In this document: positions 22,797-33,118 of the stretch, one piece after another
Layout: each line of letters opens with the position of its first letter
How positions within the stretch are numbered: position 1 is the first letter of the stretch
Assembly: GCA_947683425.1 (NCBI GenBank)
Contig: CANTUQ010000008.1
Location: 2,620,501-2,684,500, forward strand
DNA length: 64,000 nt
Source: Excoecaria cochinchinensis
Lineage: Eukaryota > Streptophyta > Magnoliopsida > Malpighiales > Euphorbiaceae
Reading direction: 5' to 3'
Made by a program: the position numbers and the translations under genes
Notes under the pieces: generated by a model
Told to the model about the DNA's origin: nothing
What the model saw: only the letters and a program-made list of their open reading frames with translations
The model's database searches: none

Positions 22797-23700
22797 CTAG
22801 AGCTTGAATTGTCTTTGACTTGAGTGACACCTAGTCAAATATATAGTTTTGCCTCCTATGTTAAAAGCAGATTCAAAAGCCATGCTTATCATCGAAATAG
22901 TCAAAATATCATGTGCCATTCTTTCAAGCTCGAGATATCTTATTGAGCTTCTTCTCCAAAATTCTGAGACATCCAAGCCTTCATCCAAATCATGCTTTGT
23001 CTCATCTAAATAAAGATGATGAGTTTGATGCATCATTAAAAAATTCAAAATGTCCATCAAATTGTTCATCTTTCTTATCTTTCTTCAAGTTTGTACTATT
23101 CAACAATCCTTCATTGTGGAGGATTACATTCGAAAATGAGTTAGTGGGTTGCTTGTACTCCTTAAATAATTTTTGTAGAGTATCCACAACTCTGTCAATT
23201 GTTTTGAACATTATCTCTTCTATAAATCAAGCTTGTAATACTTGAAAAGCCTTCATCATGAAGTATTACATTCGAAAATGAGTTAGTGGGCTACTTGTAC
23301 TCCTTAATTTCAAAAAGAATCCACATCTTTGTTAATTCTTTCTTGAATATTATCTCTTCTATAAATTTTAACAAAACAAAATTACAAAAGTTTGACCTTG
23401 AATCTAGGATCTAAAATAGTTCCACAATTCAAAATTCCATTGTACTTAGACCAATATTTATCAAACTTTGCCTGCATTAATTGGATAGTACTTGATAGTA
23501 TGCTAGGTGGCATTTGTGTTATCTCCATCAACCTTGATTGAATCTTCCACACTCCTCTAAAATACAAATTTAAAGTAGGAAATTTGGTGGCTAAAAACAT
23601 GCTTGTCACATCAAAGAACAAGTTTAAGAACTTATGAACAATTTTCACATTTTCCAATCCATATGTGAAAGTGAACAAGGTCTCATTAAGTGACCTTGCC
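22797..23700 (-). pseudogene. hAT-superfamily transposase fragment (Ac-like)
   Basis: On the minus strand the upstream piece (23382-23678) reads FLNLFFDVTSMFLATKFPT, then VWKIQSRLMEI and FDKYWSKYNGIL with LDPRFK, as in plant hAT transposases between the catalytic core and C-terminus. The downstream piece (22797-23069) reads LDVSEFWRRSSIRYLELERM and AHDILTISMI with FESAFNIGGK, the C-terminal dimerisation motif (family consensus W..n..ryP.ls..A.dil.ip.s...sE..FS.gg). Between them lies a spacer with an internal duplication and frame breaks. The BED finger and the DDE core are missing. Confidence 0.85.
23105..23370 (-). repeat. Tandem duplication inside the hAT pseudogene
   Basis: Two diverged copies of about 125-145 bp (about 23105-23228 and 23250-23372) share TTACATTCGAAAATGAGTTA and TATCTCTTCTATAAAT, showing a local duplication after or during decay. 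Confidence 0.8.
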
Positions 23701-23738
23701 CTTCAAAATAGTCAATTTTTTTAATAATATATAGCATT

Positions 23739-24378
23739 TGTTAAAGTAATTAAAGGTATTAACACCACAATTATAGGGATTTTGTTGTATTAGCATAATT
23801 ATAGGATTGCTTATTCACACTTATTTCTTTCCATTACTGTTTTGTATTTGTACTATAAATAGGCTTCTTGTAGGGTTGATTTCACCCATGGTCACTCAAC
23901 TTATCACTTATCGCGTAAAAGTAATCGACTTTTTTTTTCTTACTTAAATGTCACTGAACTTTTAACATTATTGCACAAAAGTCATGTTGACCGGAATCCG
24001 GCGACAACTCTTGCCGGATTGATAAGTTCAACAAATGCTACATTTAAATTAATTTCACTCACGGTCACTAGACTTATCACTTATCTCGCAAAAGTAATTA
24101 ACTTTTTTCTTTTCAACTTAAATGTTACTGAACTTTTAACATTTTTGCAAAAAAGTCATCAATCCGGCAAGGGTCGTCGCCGGATTCCGGTCAACATGAC
24201 TTTTGTGCAACAATGTTAAAAGTTCAGTGACATTTAAGTAAGAAAAAAAAAGTCGGTTACTTTTGCGCGATAAGTGATAAGTTGAATGACCATGAGTGAA
24301 ATTGACCCGCTTCTTGTATTGTTTAGCAGATGACTTAAGAAAATATATTCTTTGTCCATATTCCATTCTCGTTTTGTA
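23739..24378 (+). repeat. Copia 5' LTR interrupted by a MITE
   Basis: Without the 436-bp MITE plus its 10-bp target copy (23873-24318) the LTR is about 195 bp, short as in many copia elements. The exact right end (24377-24380) is not a clean CA. Confidence 0.7.
23873..24308. mobile_element. MULE-type MITE with long terminal inverted repeats
   Basis: The ends are GGGTTGATTTCACCCATGG and its inverted counterpart TGAGTGAAATTGACCC. Arms of about 150 bp are inverted copies. A 10-bp direct repeat GCTTCTTGTA flanks it exactly (23863-23872 and 24309-24318), in the range made by Mutator-like elements. A third partial copy of the arm (about 24055-24160) sits between the arms. No coding capacity. Confidence 0.88.
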
Positions 24379-24381
24379 ATA

Positions 24382-24393
24382 TGGTATCAGAGC
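24382..24393 (+). promoter_or_regulatory. Primer-binding site (initiator tRNA-Met)
   Basis: TGGTATCAGAGC, the usual minus-strand primer site of plant copia elements. Confidence 0.9.
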
Positions 24394-24478
24394 CCCTCGT
24401 ATAAAGCATTACTTTGGCTTTATTCATTCTATTTTTCTTGCCAGTTGTTCCCATTTACTTTGCTTTGCAAATTCTGCC

Positions 24479-25240
24479 ATGGACAAAATTGATGTCCCAA
24501 AACCAATTATCACTGTCTTGACCGGAGCAAACTATAATCTTTGGGTCCACTGAAAAGTTTCTTGATTGGGAGGAAATTATGGCGTATAATTACTGGAGAA
24601 ATAATTAAGCCCATGCAAGAAGAAGGTGAATCCAATACCAAGTTTGTAGAACGACTCGAGGACTGGGACAGTAAAAATCACCAGATTATCACATGGTTTC
24701 GTAACACTTCTGTCCCTTCTATTCATATTCAATTTTCTGATTTTGACTCTGCTAAAGAAATTTGGGATTTTTTAGCTACTCGATTCAAGGCTACTGGACT
24801 TGCTCATTATTATCAATTGTGGACCACCTTACATAATCTCAAATAGGAACCAGGACAATCTGTGAATGAATTTCTTGCTGTGGTTCAACCTATTTGGAAT
24901 CAATTAGCCCAAGCTAATATTAGTGCAGATCATCTCCATCTTATTCAGGTTCTCATGGCTCTTCGTCCAGAATATGAAGCTGTACGATCTTCATTATTGC
25001 ATCATCATCCTCTTCCCACTCTAGACATTGCTGTTCAAGAAATCATCTTTGAAGAGACAGGCCTTGGTTTTGATAAATCTCCTCAAACTGAAATTGCTCT
25101 TGCAACCACACATTTGAAGTTGCATTATCAACACTCAGGACAAAAATATTGTAAGAATTGTCACACAAATTTCTTAATTTCTCTGATTGTCCAACTGTTG
25201 AATGCAGATATTGTCATAAATTTGGTCATATTCTTGAAAA
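24479..25240 (+). pseudogene. Copia gag pseudogene
   Basis: The start ATGGACAAAATTGATG gives MDKIDVPKPIITVLTGANYN; the frame then breaks near 24551 and continues as FLIGRKLWRIITGEI (frame of 24541). A stop at 24844 interrupts it before the block from 24862 (NEFLAVVQPIWNQLAQANIS, then LMALRPEYEAVRSSLL). This is the gag of the plant retrotransposon-gag/UBN2 class. It overlaps in another frame with the zinc-knuckle/protease frame. Confidence 0.85.
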
Positions 25241-25958
25241 TTGTCCTACTCGTCCACAAAAACCAAAAGGAAGGTCTGCAAAATTCAAGGATTCATCTCA
25301 ATCCTCTGCTGCTGCTATTACCTCTGAGGCTTCTATCATTGTGAGAGATCTTGAAGCTCTTCTCAAACAGGTTATCTCTTCCAATTCTCCCTCTTCTGCT
25401 GCTTTATCTGTCACCCAAGGTAAATCTTTTTGGCTCTTTGACTTTGCCTGTTGTAATCATATGACTTCTACTCTTGAAAATTTGCCAACCATGGCACCGG
25501 TCTCTTCTCTTCCACCCATCCATACTGCAAATGGCACAAAAATGTTTATCACTCATATTGGTCATGCAACAACTCCTAATCTTGATTTACCTGATACATA
25601 CTTTGTTCCTAATTTAGCCTTGAATCTCATATTTATTAGACAATTATGTGACCTGGGTCTTAACATACTTTTCTCCTCTTCTGGTTGTCAGGTACTGGAT
25701 CCACAAACGAGTCAGACTCTTGGGAGGGGTCGCAAAGTGGGAAGATTATTTGAACTTGTGTCTCTTCATCTTCCTTCTAAACTCATATCTGCTGCTACTA
25801 CAACTATTTCTCCTTTGCACCAATGGCATCTTCGTTTGGGTCATGTCTCGACTAGTAAACTTTGTCCTTTAGTATCTCGTGGTTTGTTGAGACCTATAAA
25901 ATTGAGTCTTAGGTCCTTTTCAGTGGCTAATGAGAACGGCAAATACAGATACGTGTAG
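25158..25958 (+). pseudogene. Copia zinc knuckle, protease and GAG-pre-integrase fragment
   Basis: A 266-codon frame. Residues about 17-30 form a CX2CX4HX4C zinc knuckle (CRYCHKFGHILENC). The aspartic protease region follows (about 88-190): the catalytic D-[ST]-G of copia proteases is replaced by DFA before CCNHMT, so it would be inactive. LHQWHLRLGHVSTSKLCPLV (about 222-241) is the GAG-pre-integrase motif with its conserved WH-LGH. The last 20 or so residues belong to sequence past the truncation. Confidence 0.85.
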
Positions 25959-26079
25959 ATTAACGGGATTTGGGTGAAGCTTGCCCCCAAATAGCATTCC
26001 CTTGCCCCCTGATCAATTCTCCCTTTTCTTCTCTCTTTTCTGTTATCAATTTTTGTTTTTTTTTTGGATCCCCAATTTT
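25913..26079. other. Unassigned junction sequence
   Basis: Lies between the truncated copia and the recognisable start of the Ogre-like reverse transcriptase. T-rich, with no match recognised. Confidence 0.4.
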
Positions 26080-26228
26080 CTTTCTTTTGATAATCTTTGC
26101 TCAAATGCCGAAGTCTACGCATACGTGCACCATTGGGACCATTGTTGTTCAATCTAGTTGGGTGTTGTATTTCAGTAAGGGATTTGGCTCTGGTTCTGCT
26201 TGCGGGTTCCCCTTTCAACCATTTCTAT

Positions 26229-26501
26229 CTACTTTGGCTTGAGTCTTCTGAGATATGTTGGCATAGCATGCTTGGAGGCTTCATAATTATCTTCTGACAT
26301 GCCCTCGTAGGTCCAGGCAAAGACTTTTAATTTTTTTTTCATTCTCTCTTTTACTCTCTCTTCAAGAGTCATAACAGATGCTATCAAGATTTTCTTTGGA
26401 GTTTCCAAAGTTCCGAGATTAAATGGAATGGCATCGTTTGAATCATTATTAAATGTGAATGTGTCATGATCATGCATAATGAAATCATAAGGAAACATCA
26501 C
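26229..26501 (-). pseudogene. Pre-reverse-transcriptase segment of Ogre copy A
   Basis: IPFNLGTLETPKKILIASVM, then LEERVKERMKKKLKVFAWTY and EGMSEDN, is the linker that precedes reverse transcriptase in plant Ty3/gypsy pol (family pattern: I.iGt.L...er..l..lL.ey.dvFAWsy.dMpG). Frame stops follow, with a remnant of the first RT strand near 26140-26110. The plus-strand Ogre copy (52770-53117) has the same segment. Confidence 0.75.
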
Positions 26502-26687
26502 ACAGATAAACGGAAATCATTCATTTCATTCAATAAAACTAGAATTAAAAATTGTCATCATTAAATAGTTTAGAAAATAAAAAGAACATCTAAATGGATG
26601 ACACCCTCTTGCTTCCACCAGCAAGGACGCCTTGGCTGATGGCCCATCACCATCCATGGGAGCTGTCTTCTTTCTCCAATTAGGTAC

Positions 26688-28925
26688 TCAACCTATCTGC
26701 CTTCCCCTTGGCTCTTCTGGGTCAGAGATCTGCTTGCTATCAATGAGGTCTTGAACCCGGTCTCTTAAGGCCCGACAATAGTTCATCAAATGTCCAGTGT
26801 GCTGGTGGAATGCATAATATTGATCCGCTCTGTGATTGGGCTGCCCCTGACTGCTGGCGGGCCTCGCGGGTAATGGCTGCAACAACCCCCTCTTCACTAG
26901 CTTTTCAAAAACTCGTGATAAGGATCTGCCCAAATTAGAGTAACGTCTTTGATTCCTTTTCGTGGATGACTCTCTCATCCTCTTAGCATTACCCTTACTG
27001 TCATTGCGAATATTCGAGTTTGCATTTTTCAGAGCGCGCATCCTCGCCGGACCCCTATCCCCTTCAAGCATGATGTCACTTTCCAGAGTAGGCCTTTTAC
27101 CACCTCTTTGTCCAACTAGTAAATCAAGCGGTTCTTTACCTCTGGGCTTAGAGGTACAAGGAGATGCTGTGGTTGCCATTATATAGGTCGTCTCGATAAT
27201 GGCTGGCTCAACCCGGTTAAAGGTAGCCGCCATCAATCGAGCTTGCAGGACTAGTGCCATGGCATCTATTCTTTCCTTAATCATAGCTGATAACCTTCTT
27301 TCGAGCTCTTCAAACCTTCTATCAATCTCTTGGGCCAATAATGCACGAGTCTCCTCAATCTGTCATGAAAAACCAGCCATACTCAATCCCTGGTTAGAAC
27401 CCTCCTGTTTTCCTTCTTCCTCTTCCTCCCCACTTTCGCTGGTGGACCAACAACCTATCATTACTATGGAAATCCCCCCTTCGTCTTTCTCAGGGCGACT
27501 AACAGTGGCGTATCCATTCCCATACAAGTCTTGCAGTACATACCATTCAGGTAAGCTTGAACCAATCATGGCATTATAGGCAGACTTCTTCTTACTTTCC
27601 CTCTTTTCAGGGTCAGTGATCTGCCTGCTGTCGATCAAGTCCTGAATTTCATGCCTTAATCTTGCGCATCGGTCCGTTATATGCCCCGTGTGTTGGTGAA
27701 AATCACAATACTCATCATCTTTATGACCCGACTGTCCTTGGGTTTTGGCTGGCTTAGGTGGCAGGGGCTGCAGTTTTTCCTCCTTTTCTAGTTTCTTTAA
27801 CACCCAGGATAACGGTCGGCCTAAATTCGAGAAGCGCCTTTGGTTCACCCCTACAGCCGATACCTCAGTTGCCTTCTCAGTCTTATCGCCGCTGCTGGAG
27901 CCTGCCCACTTATTTGCCCCCTGATTGTTATAGTCCTTCTTAACAAACCCTTCACTACTCGCCTTCTGGGCCATGCGTTCACTCTCTGCCTCTATGGTGA
28001 TGTCTTTTAAAGACTCCCAATCTTTTAACCCTTTCATCTTGAGCCCTTCTCTTAAGTACAGGCTTGCATTTCTAATGAACAGCCTGATCTGATATGCCGT
28101 ATCAGGCTTTCTCTTCATCTCCATCACCCGATTCCTCCACCGAGTGGGATAGTCATGGAAGGACTCGCCAGGCTTTTGGTACAATAGCTCAAGGTCTTTC
28201 AAGGTAACCTCCATTCGGGTACTACAGTCATATTGCTTAAGGAATTATTCTGCCAGCAAATCCCAATCTTCTCTACACCTTCTATCCAACCCGTGGTACC
28301 AATCGATCATCGGCCCCGTTAGACTGAGACAGAAATACTCCACCTTCTGCCTTTTCGTCAGCCCTGTGCCTTTCATGATAAGGGCATACTGCTTAACGTG
28401 TGCAGAAGGGTCCGAAGTACCATCGAACTTTGGCAAATCTGGCATCTTGAACCTCTGCGGCAGTAGCTCCTCCTCTTCCAGACCTATATCTTTAGAGATG
28501 ACCCCCCTTCCAGCTGACAGTAGATGGGAGATGGCCTCAATCTTTTCCTCCATCTTCTTTACCATGTCATCCTCCACCTTGGGGACTCTTCCCCTCATAA
28601 CTTGAGGAACTACGGGCTCACCCTCCTCCTCCTCTATGAAGTCATCTATCAGGCCTGAAATGTTCACCTTTCTCTGCTCAGCAGGTGCCTTTGCTCTAGG
28701 CTCAATAATTGGTGGTTGCATAGTAGCGACTACTATACGACCCTCCTCCATAATAGGTGGTTCACCTTGCTCCACGACAGGAGCCACAGATGGTGGTTCG
28801 GCACTTGGTGCCATCTGGGCGACGATGCTCCCCATCATGGCTAATATCTTCCTCTCAAAGTCTTTAAATCTTTTGTCCAAATCTTGCGTTATTGACGCAC
28901 CCACTTCTTGCGGTAGATCTGCCAT
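26688..28925 (-). pseudogene. Ogre-like gag with an in-frame second, capsid-less gag
   Basis: One frame of about 745 codons with only two stops (28245-28247 and 27363-27365). The first unit starts MADLPQEVGASITQDLDKRF (coiled-coil N-terminus), carries a capsid region (LPKFDGTSDPSAHVKQYALI, GPMIDWYHGL, LLYQKPGESFHDYPTRWRNR) and a zinc-knuckle variant CX2HX4HX4C (CDFHQHTGHITDRC). After the second stop a new N-terminus-like part (EIDRRFEELERRLSAMIKER) leads directly to a second C-terminal block (RRYSNLGRSLSRVFEKLVKR, then FHQHTGHLMNYC, where the first Cys is Tyr). Gag normally packages element RNA into cytoplasmic particles. The second unit lacks the capsid core. Confidence 0.8.
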
Positions 28926-29980
28926 TACCGACCTTGAAATCTCTGCCCACTACTTCAAACCCTGCTTGCTCCTTAGGCGACTACAGGGACCCCAAAACCT
29001 CCCAGGTAAATGGTCTATAGTGGCTGAAAAATCCAAGGGGTTAGAATGATGCGTGGATGAGATGTAATGCATGATCGTGCTATACAGATAGTCCTTAATG
29101 CGTGAAAGATTAGTAGATCACAGTGATATGATGCGATGCATGAAAAATCATACGTACGATGATATGTGTACGTGAAAAAGATATGCAGATAAAAGGATAT
29201 ACACACGCAAAAAAATTAAATGCATATGTGTTTATATATACATTTTATTTTATTTTTAACACGCAGGAATGACACGCGACGCATGAGCATGCTGTGCAGC
29301 ATCAATAACCACATGCAAGCAAGTAGATCCTTCCAACCTTATCACTCCCACACACGAGGTCGTGCGGTCTCTTTCCTAGGTGGGCTTCATCCGAGGGTTA
29401 ACAGGGAACCCATCGGACACGTATGGTGCACGGTGGAAAATCGACAGCATAACAGTCTTAATCTAATGCGCATTCGTATGAGTTTTGGCCACTACGTATT
29501 TTGGCAATTCAATCAAGTTAAGATGGGCTTACCATGATAAAAGACCATTTTAAATTGGTTGATTTTGTCTAATACGTGATGGCCCATATCACAAGCATTG
29601 TATTAAGGAGCACGCTACCTAGGGAAAGTTTCTACTTCCCATTACATGGGCTTTGGTCAAGGTGATGAAACTTTAGGGCTACCCATGCATGGTCCCTGCC
29701 AACGGGTCTAGCTCGTCGTGAGCGTGACAACCGATTGGGTCTCCATTTGATATGCCAAAAGGCACTAGGCTTGGGCTGGTGATTATCCCTAACACTTCCC
29801 TACAATGAGTGAAAGTAGGGTTGTGCTTTGAGAACGTACCGAGGTAAAAAGGGACCAACTAGCATATTTCTAAGGCTCTAGAATGTAATGTAATTTCAAT
29901 GAGAGATAGAATTTTAAGTTTTAAAAACCCAATTATATTTTTAACCAAAGCGCTTTCGGAGTAAAGTCTCAAACACAAAG
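28926..29980 (-). other. Leader between primer site and gag of Ogre copy A
   Basis: About 1 kb of non-coding leader. It shares sequence with the leader of the plus-strand copy (50850-51757): both carry a version of the GGGTTCCC...CCCACCTA...AAGAGACC block and ATGATACATG-like repeats. The ORFs on either strand here are not conserved. Confidence 0.6.
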
Positions 29981-29998
29981 TCCCCAGTGGAGTCGCCA
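29981..29998 (-). promoter_or_regulatory. Primer-binding site of Ogre copy A
   Basis: On the minus strand TGGCGACTCCACTGGGGA lies one base after the LTR end. The same site with one change (TGGTGACTCCACTGGGGA) follows the plus-strand LTR at 50828. Confidence 0.8.
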
Positions 29999-30650
29999 CT
30001 GTGACGCGAGCCTGAGGTACCCAGCAAGGGCCCTCGCTTGTGAATCCGCCATTGGGATTCGAGGTATTGGTTTGCGTCTTTTGATCATGGGCGCTATGAG
30101 ACATCATTGGTGTATTCCTCCGAATAGAACATTGGAGAGAACAGCCTAGTCTAATGACACCTAAAGGCACCTTTGAGGCATTTGGAGTCGCCACCCAATT
30201 TGCAAGAAATTGGGAAAAGGTTTCTCACCTCTAACGGTCTAAACCAGAGATACGGTGTCCAGAACTTCCCTCTTGTTTATGCTTTGGTTAATTATAAATG
30301 AGTTTTTAACTTCTTAAAATTATATCTCTCATCTCACGCGATCGATGCATTTAAAATTAAAGGCTCAATGAAAGCACATAAAGAAAAATAAATGAAAGTG
30401 ATAAAGGAAATAAATAAAAGCGGTAAATGAAAGCAAAAAACACACAAGCACACAATTACAAGAGAAATAGGGGCGGAATACAACCCCAATAAAAGGAAAT
30501 TGAAGATATAAGTGGGACCGAATACAATCCCCAAAAAAAATAAAGTTGCCCCAAAATTAATTACAAGAGCCCAAAAAGAAATGAACTTGAATTTAAAACA
30601 CTCACATGAGATCAAAATAAAAAGACATGCATAAATCGGGACATTATTTT

Positions 30651-30847
30651 AGGAACATTGGTTCCTTCGCACTTGTTCGAAATTTAGGAACATTGGTTCC
30701 TTCGTATTAATTTAAAGAGGGTTCGAAGAGTCGTTTTAATTGTTTGAATGAAAACCGGGATGAGTGATCCCATTTTAGGAGAAAACTGACTCTTCGTTTT
30801 AATTGTGATATTTTTATTGTTAGGCTAAAACAAGGGACATTGGTCCC
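30651..30847 (-). other. Conserved hairpin set in Ogre LTR A
   Basis: Perfect stems, read on the plus strand: AGGAACATTGGTTCCT twice (30651-30666 and 30686-30701); CGAAGAGTC paired with GACTCTTCG (30724-30732 and 30789-30797) enclosing GGGATGAGTGATCCC (30757-30771); and GGGACATTGGTCCC (30834-30847). Homologous sets lie in LTRs B to E. Confidence 0.75.
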
Positions 30848-31186
30848 AATTTTATTAGTAAAAAACTTAATTTAATTATAAAAGTATTTTTTGTGACTTT
30901 TTATCTCACGCGTGCATAAATAAAATAATTATTTACAAATAATCACAACATGAAGAGAGGGATTGGAAAGATCTCACCCAAACCGGAGAGTGCGTCCACG
31001 TGTTGCGACCCATCCGGGGAGTCGCGGGGCGCTCACATAGCCTGACTCAAATTAAATCTCATACAAAAATTAACATAAAAAATATTAGTAACGGTTCTAA
31101 AGATTAATCAAGCAAAGGCAAGATAATGACAACAATAAAATTATAGTGATGGTAACAACAAATAATCATGGCATAATAACAACAAT

Positions 31187-31240
31187 AAAATAATAATAAT
31201 AATGATAATAATAATAATAATAATAATAGTAATAATAATA
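31187..31240 (-). repeat. (AAT)n microsatellite in Ogre LTR A
   Basis: Slightly interrupted AAT/AATG units, about 1.2 kb from the LTR start. Similar runs occur at the comparable place in LTRs B, E and F. Confidence 0.85.
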
Positions 31241-31949
31241 ATGAGTGAACATAGAAATCAAATTAAAGCAAATAAATAATACATTAATAGTGACATTAAC
31301 ACATTAAAATGCAAAAAAGTAAATAATAGACATGATAATAATAGCAAAAATAATGTTAACAACAACAAATAATATACAGAAAAAATAAATGAGAATGGGT
31401 TCAAAAATGTTTACCCTCAGAATTTTTAGATCGGAGAAGCGGTGTCCCGATTTATTTTCCTTGTCGAATTTGTGGTGATTAATATTTGAAAAAAATGTAA
31501 AAATTAATATTTAAAATAAATTAACTCAAGATGATATTCTTACAAAAAAGATATTTTTGGTGGATAATTGAGTAAAGGAAATTAATTTTCCAAACTCAAG
31601 ATCAATCCAAGGATGATATATATTTTTTGAAGAAAAATAAAAAAGATTAAAGCTTGAGGGAAAGAAAAAGGACTTAAGAAATATTTTTGAAGAACAAAAA
31701 AATTGAAGGAGGAAGATGAGTTGCTGGAGACCAAAAAACTAGAGAGAAAATGTTAAAATTCCTTGAATGAAAATGTTGCCGTCCCCTTCAAAAATGAAGA
31801 TTGAATCCATTTGATTAATCTGATTGTTCCAAAATAGAGAAAGGCCAAAACCTTCTTTTAATTTGTCTTCCCGAAATTTACACGTAAACGGAAAATTTTT
31901 CGGTCAAAATGGCGAAAGAATAGCTGAAGAAAAGCACTGCATCGTGAGG

Positions 31950-32092
31950 GAGACCGCGCAAAAAATGCACGCGCGCGGTAACCTCAGTACCACACGGCCA
32001 CTTTAAGGAAGTGGCCGCGTGGTACCACTCCCACAAAGTGGTACCACGTGTGGTACCACTTTTATAAAGTGGCCACGTGGCCAACCAACAAA
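31950..32092 (-). repeat. GC-rich hairpin island in Ogre LTR A
   Basis: Interleaved inverted repeats of GGTACCAC, AAAGTGG and CCACGTGG: CCACTTTAAGGAAGTGG and CACTTTTATAAAGTG are each self-complementary. It lies about 330 bp inside the LTR start, in a strongly AT-rich background. Confidence 0.8.
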
Positions 32093-32424
32093 ATTTTTTT
32101 AATTTTTTTTTTAAACTCTCTTTTTTTTCTTTTACTTTTCTAATTAAACTAATTTAATTTAATTAAATTAATTAACTAACTTAATTCAATTAAATTAATT
32201 AATTAACTTAATTTCTCTCCTTTTTTCAAATATCAAAAATAATACTATTTTAAAAATTAATTCAACTAATTTTTTTATAATAATATATATATATATATTT
32301 ATTTAAAAATAATGAGAATTTCGACAAGAGAAACATCATTTTTGACACTTCTGCCTATAAGCCGGTATCATTTTCATCATCGGATAATTCTGATCTTGGA
32401 CCGCCTCGGGACCCGGTGTCTACA

Positions 32425-33118
32425 CCCTCTAATGGCGAGTGTTGGGGAGACTGCTAGTCAGGCTGTGGTGGCTGCTTTAGTGCTGGAGCGTCTACTGCTG
32501 TTGGGAGATTCGACAACCAGTAAGCTCATCGTGTCTCTTGAATCGTCAACAGCCTATTATAACCATCACTCCAAGGTATAGGCACAACCATCCTCATCTA
32601 TCTGGAAACTATCACATCTATACAGATATCCTCGTCCAAAGGCTATCTGAAATTGGCCACATTTGCCCCTAGATGGAGCAAAAGTCGTGTCACTACTCCC
32701 CCAATGCATATCTGTGACGGTGGCTGTCCCACCAATCTGACCATGTTAGCCACTATCTCATGGCTAATGTTTATTCGGTGTCCTCTAGCCGTCGCCCATA
32801 AGCAGACAATCTTTGAATCGTTCACTGACCTCGAGCTGCCCATACGACCTAAATATGAACTAGAGAGGACCTTTTGAATGTATCGGTATACTTAGGTGGG
32901 CAGTAGTGTGCTCTTTGCCGTATCTGGGTAGTTCGGAGCCCTAGGGAGTGTGATCTCAGCCCAATGCTAGTGCTCTAGGGATCTCTCAGTTGTCATCACC
33001 CCCTCTCCTATCGGGAGTTGCATAGCCTCAGCAAACTCCTATTGGCTGATACCATAGGGCACCCCTCTAACTTGGAATGAGATGCAATTTGGCTCAGTAT
33101 CCGGCCTTTGAAATCCTC
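32425..33118 (-). pseudogene. Athila-type ORF1 (gag-like) fragment
   Basis: On the minus strand, frame 32643-32843 reads VCLWATARGHRINISHEIVA, then ICIGGVVTRLLLHLG. It resembles the segment seen in Athila-type ORF1 / putative plant transposon protein families, where a conserved initial block is followed by a G-x-(I/L)-T-x-(L/I)-L-x-H-x-G motif. Further upstream on the same strand, RGVPYGISQ may belong to the same protein. No LTRs go with it. It is an isolated relic between the Ogre LTR and the Tekay element. Confidence 0.5.

Larger units (their letters stand above)
23739..25912 (+). mobile_element. Truncated Ty1/copia element: 5' LTR, primer site, gag and start of pol
   Basis: The LTR starts TGTTAAAGTAATTAAAGG (23739) and has a TATAAATAGG box (23854). 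It ends just before TGGTATCAGAGCCCC (24382), complementary to the 3' end of initiator tRNA-Met. Gag and the N-terminal part of pol follow. Similarity stops soon after the GAG-pre-integrase motif (about 25890); integrase, reverse transcriptase, RNase H and the 3' LTR are absent. The junction with the Ogre-like element at about 25900-26080 is unassigned sequence. Confidence 0.85.
26080..32424 (-). mobile_element. Tat/Ogre-like LTR retrotransposon, minus strand, 3'-truncated (copy A)
   Basis: Read on the minus strand: a 5' LTR (32424 to 30000), a primer site TGGCGACTCCACTGGGGA one base after the LTR end, a leader of about 1 kb, a gag frame with a second gag-like region (28925 to 26688), then a segment found just upstream of gypsy reverse transcriptase (26501-26229) and a few residues of RT (VPMVHVCVDF, about 26140). 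Protease is not seen and the rest of pol and the 3' LTR are missing. The primer site is the one I know from plant Ogre/Tat elements. Two stops interrupt the gag frame. Confidence 0.82.
30000..32424 (-). repeat. Ogre LTR A (minus strand, 2425 bp)
   Basis: On the minus strand it starts TGTAGACACCGGGTCCCGAG and ends GGCTCGCGTCACA. It contains the features shared by the family: a CG-rich hairpin island near the start (31950-32092), an (AAT)n run (31187-31240), a covarying hairpin set (30651-30847), and GGGGCGGAATACAACCCC (30473-30490). Confidence 0.88.

Noticed and set aside
24382..24400. Possible tRNA-like sequence (TGGTATCAGAGC)
   Set aside because: It is the complement of a tRNA end used as primer site; there is no cloverleaf.
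28366..29049. Plus-strand frames of 79 and 137 codons
   Set aside because: Shadows of the minus-strand gag in another frame.
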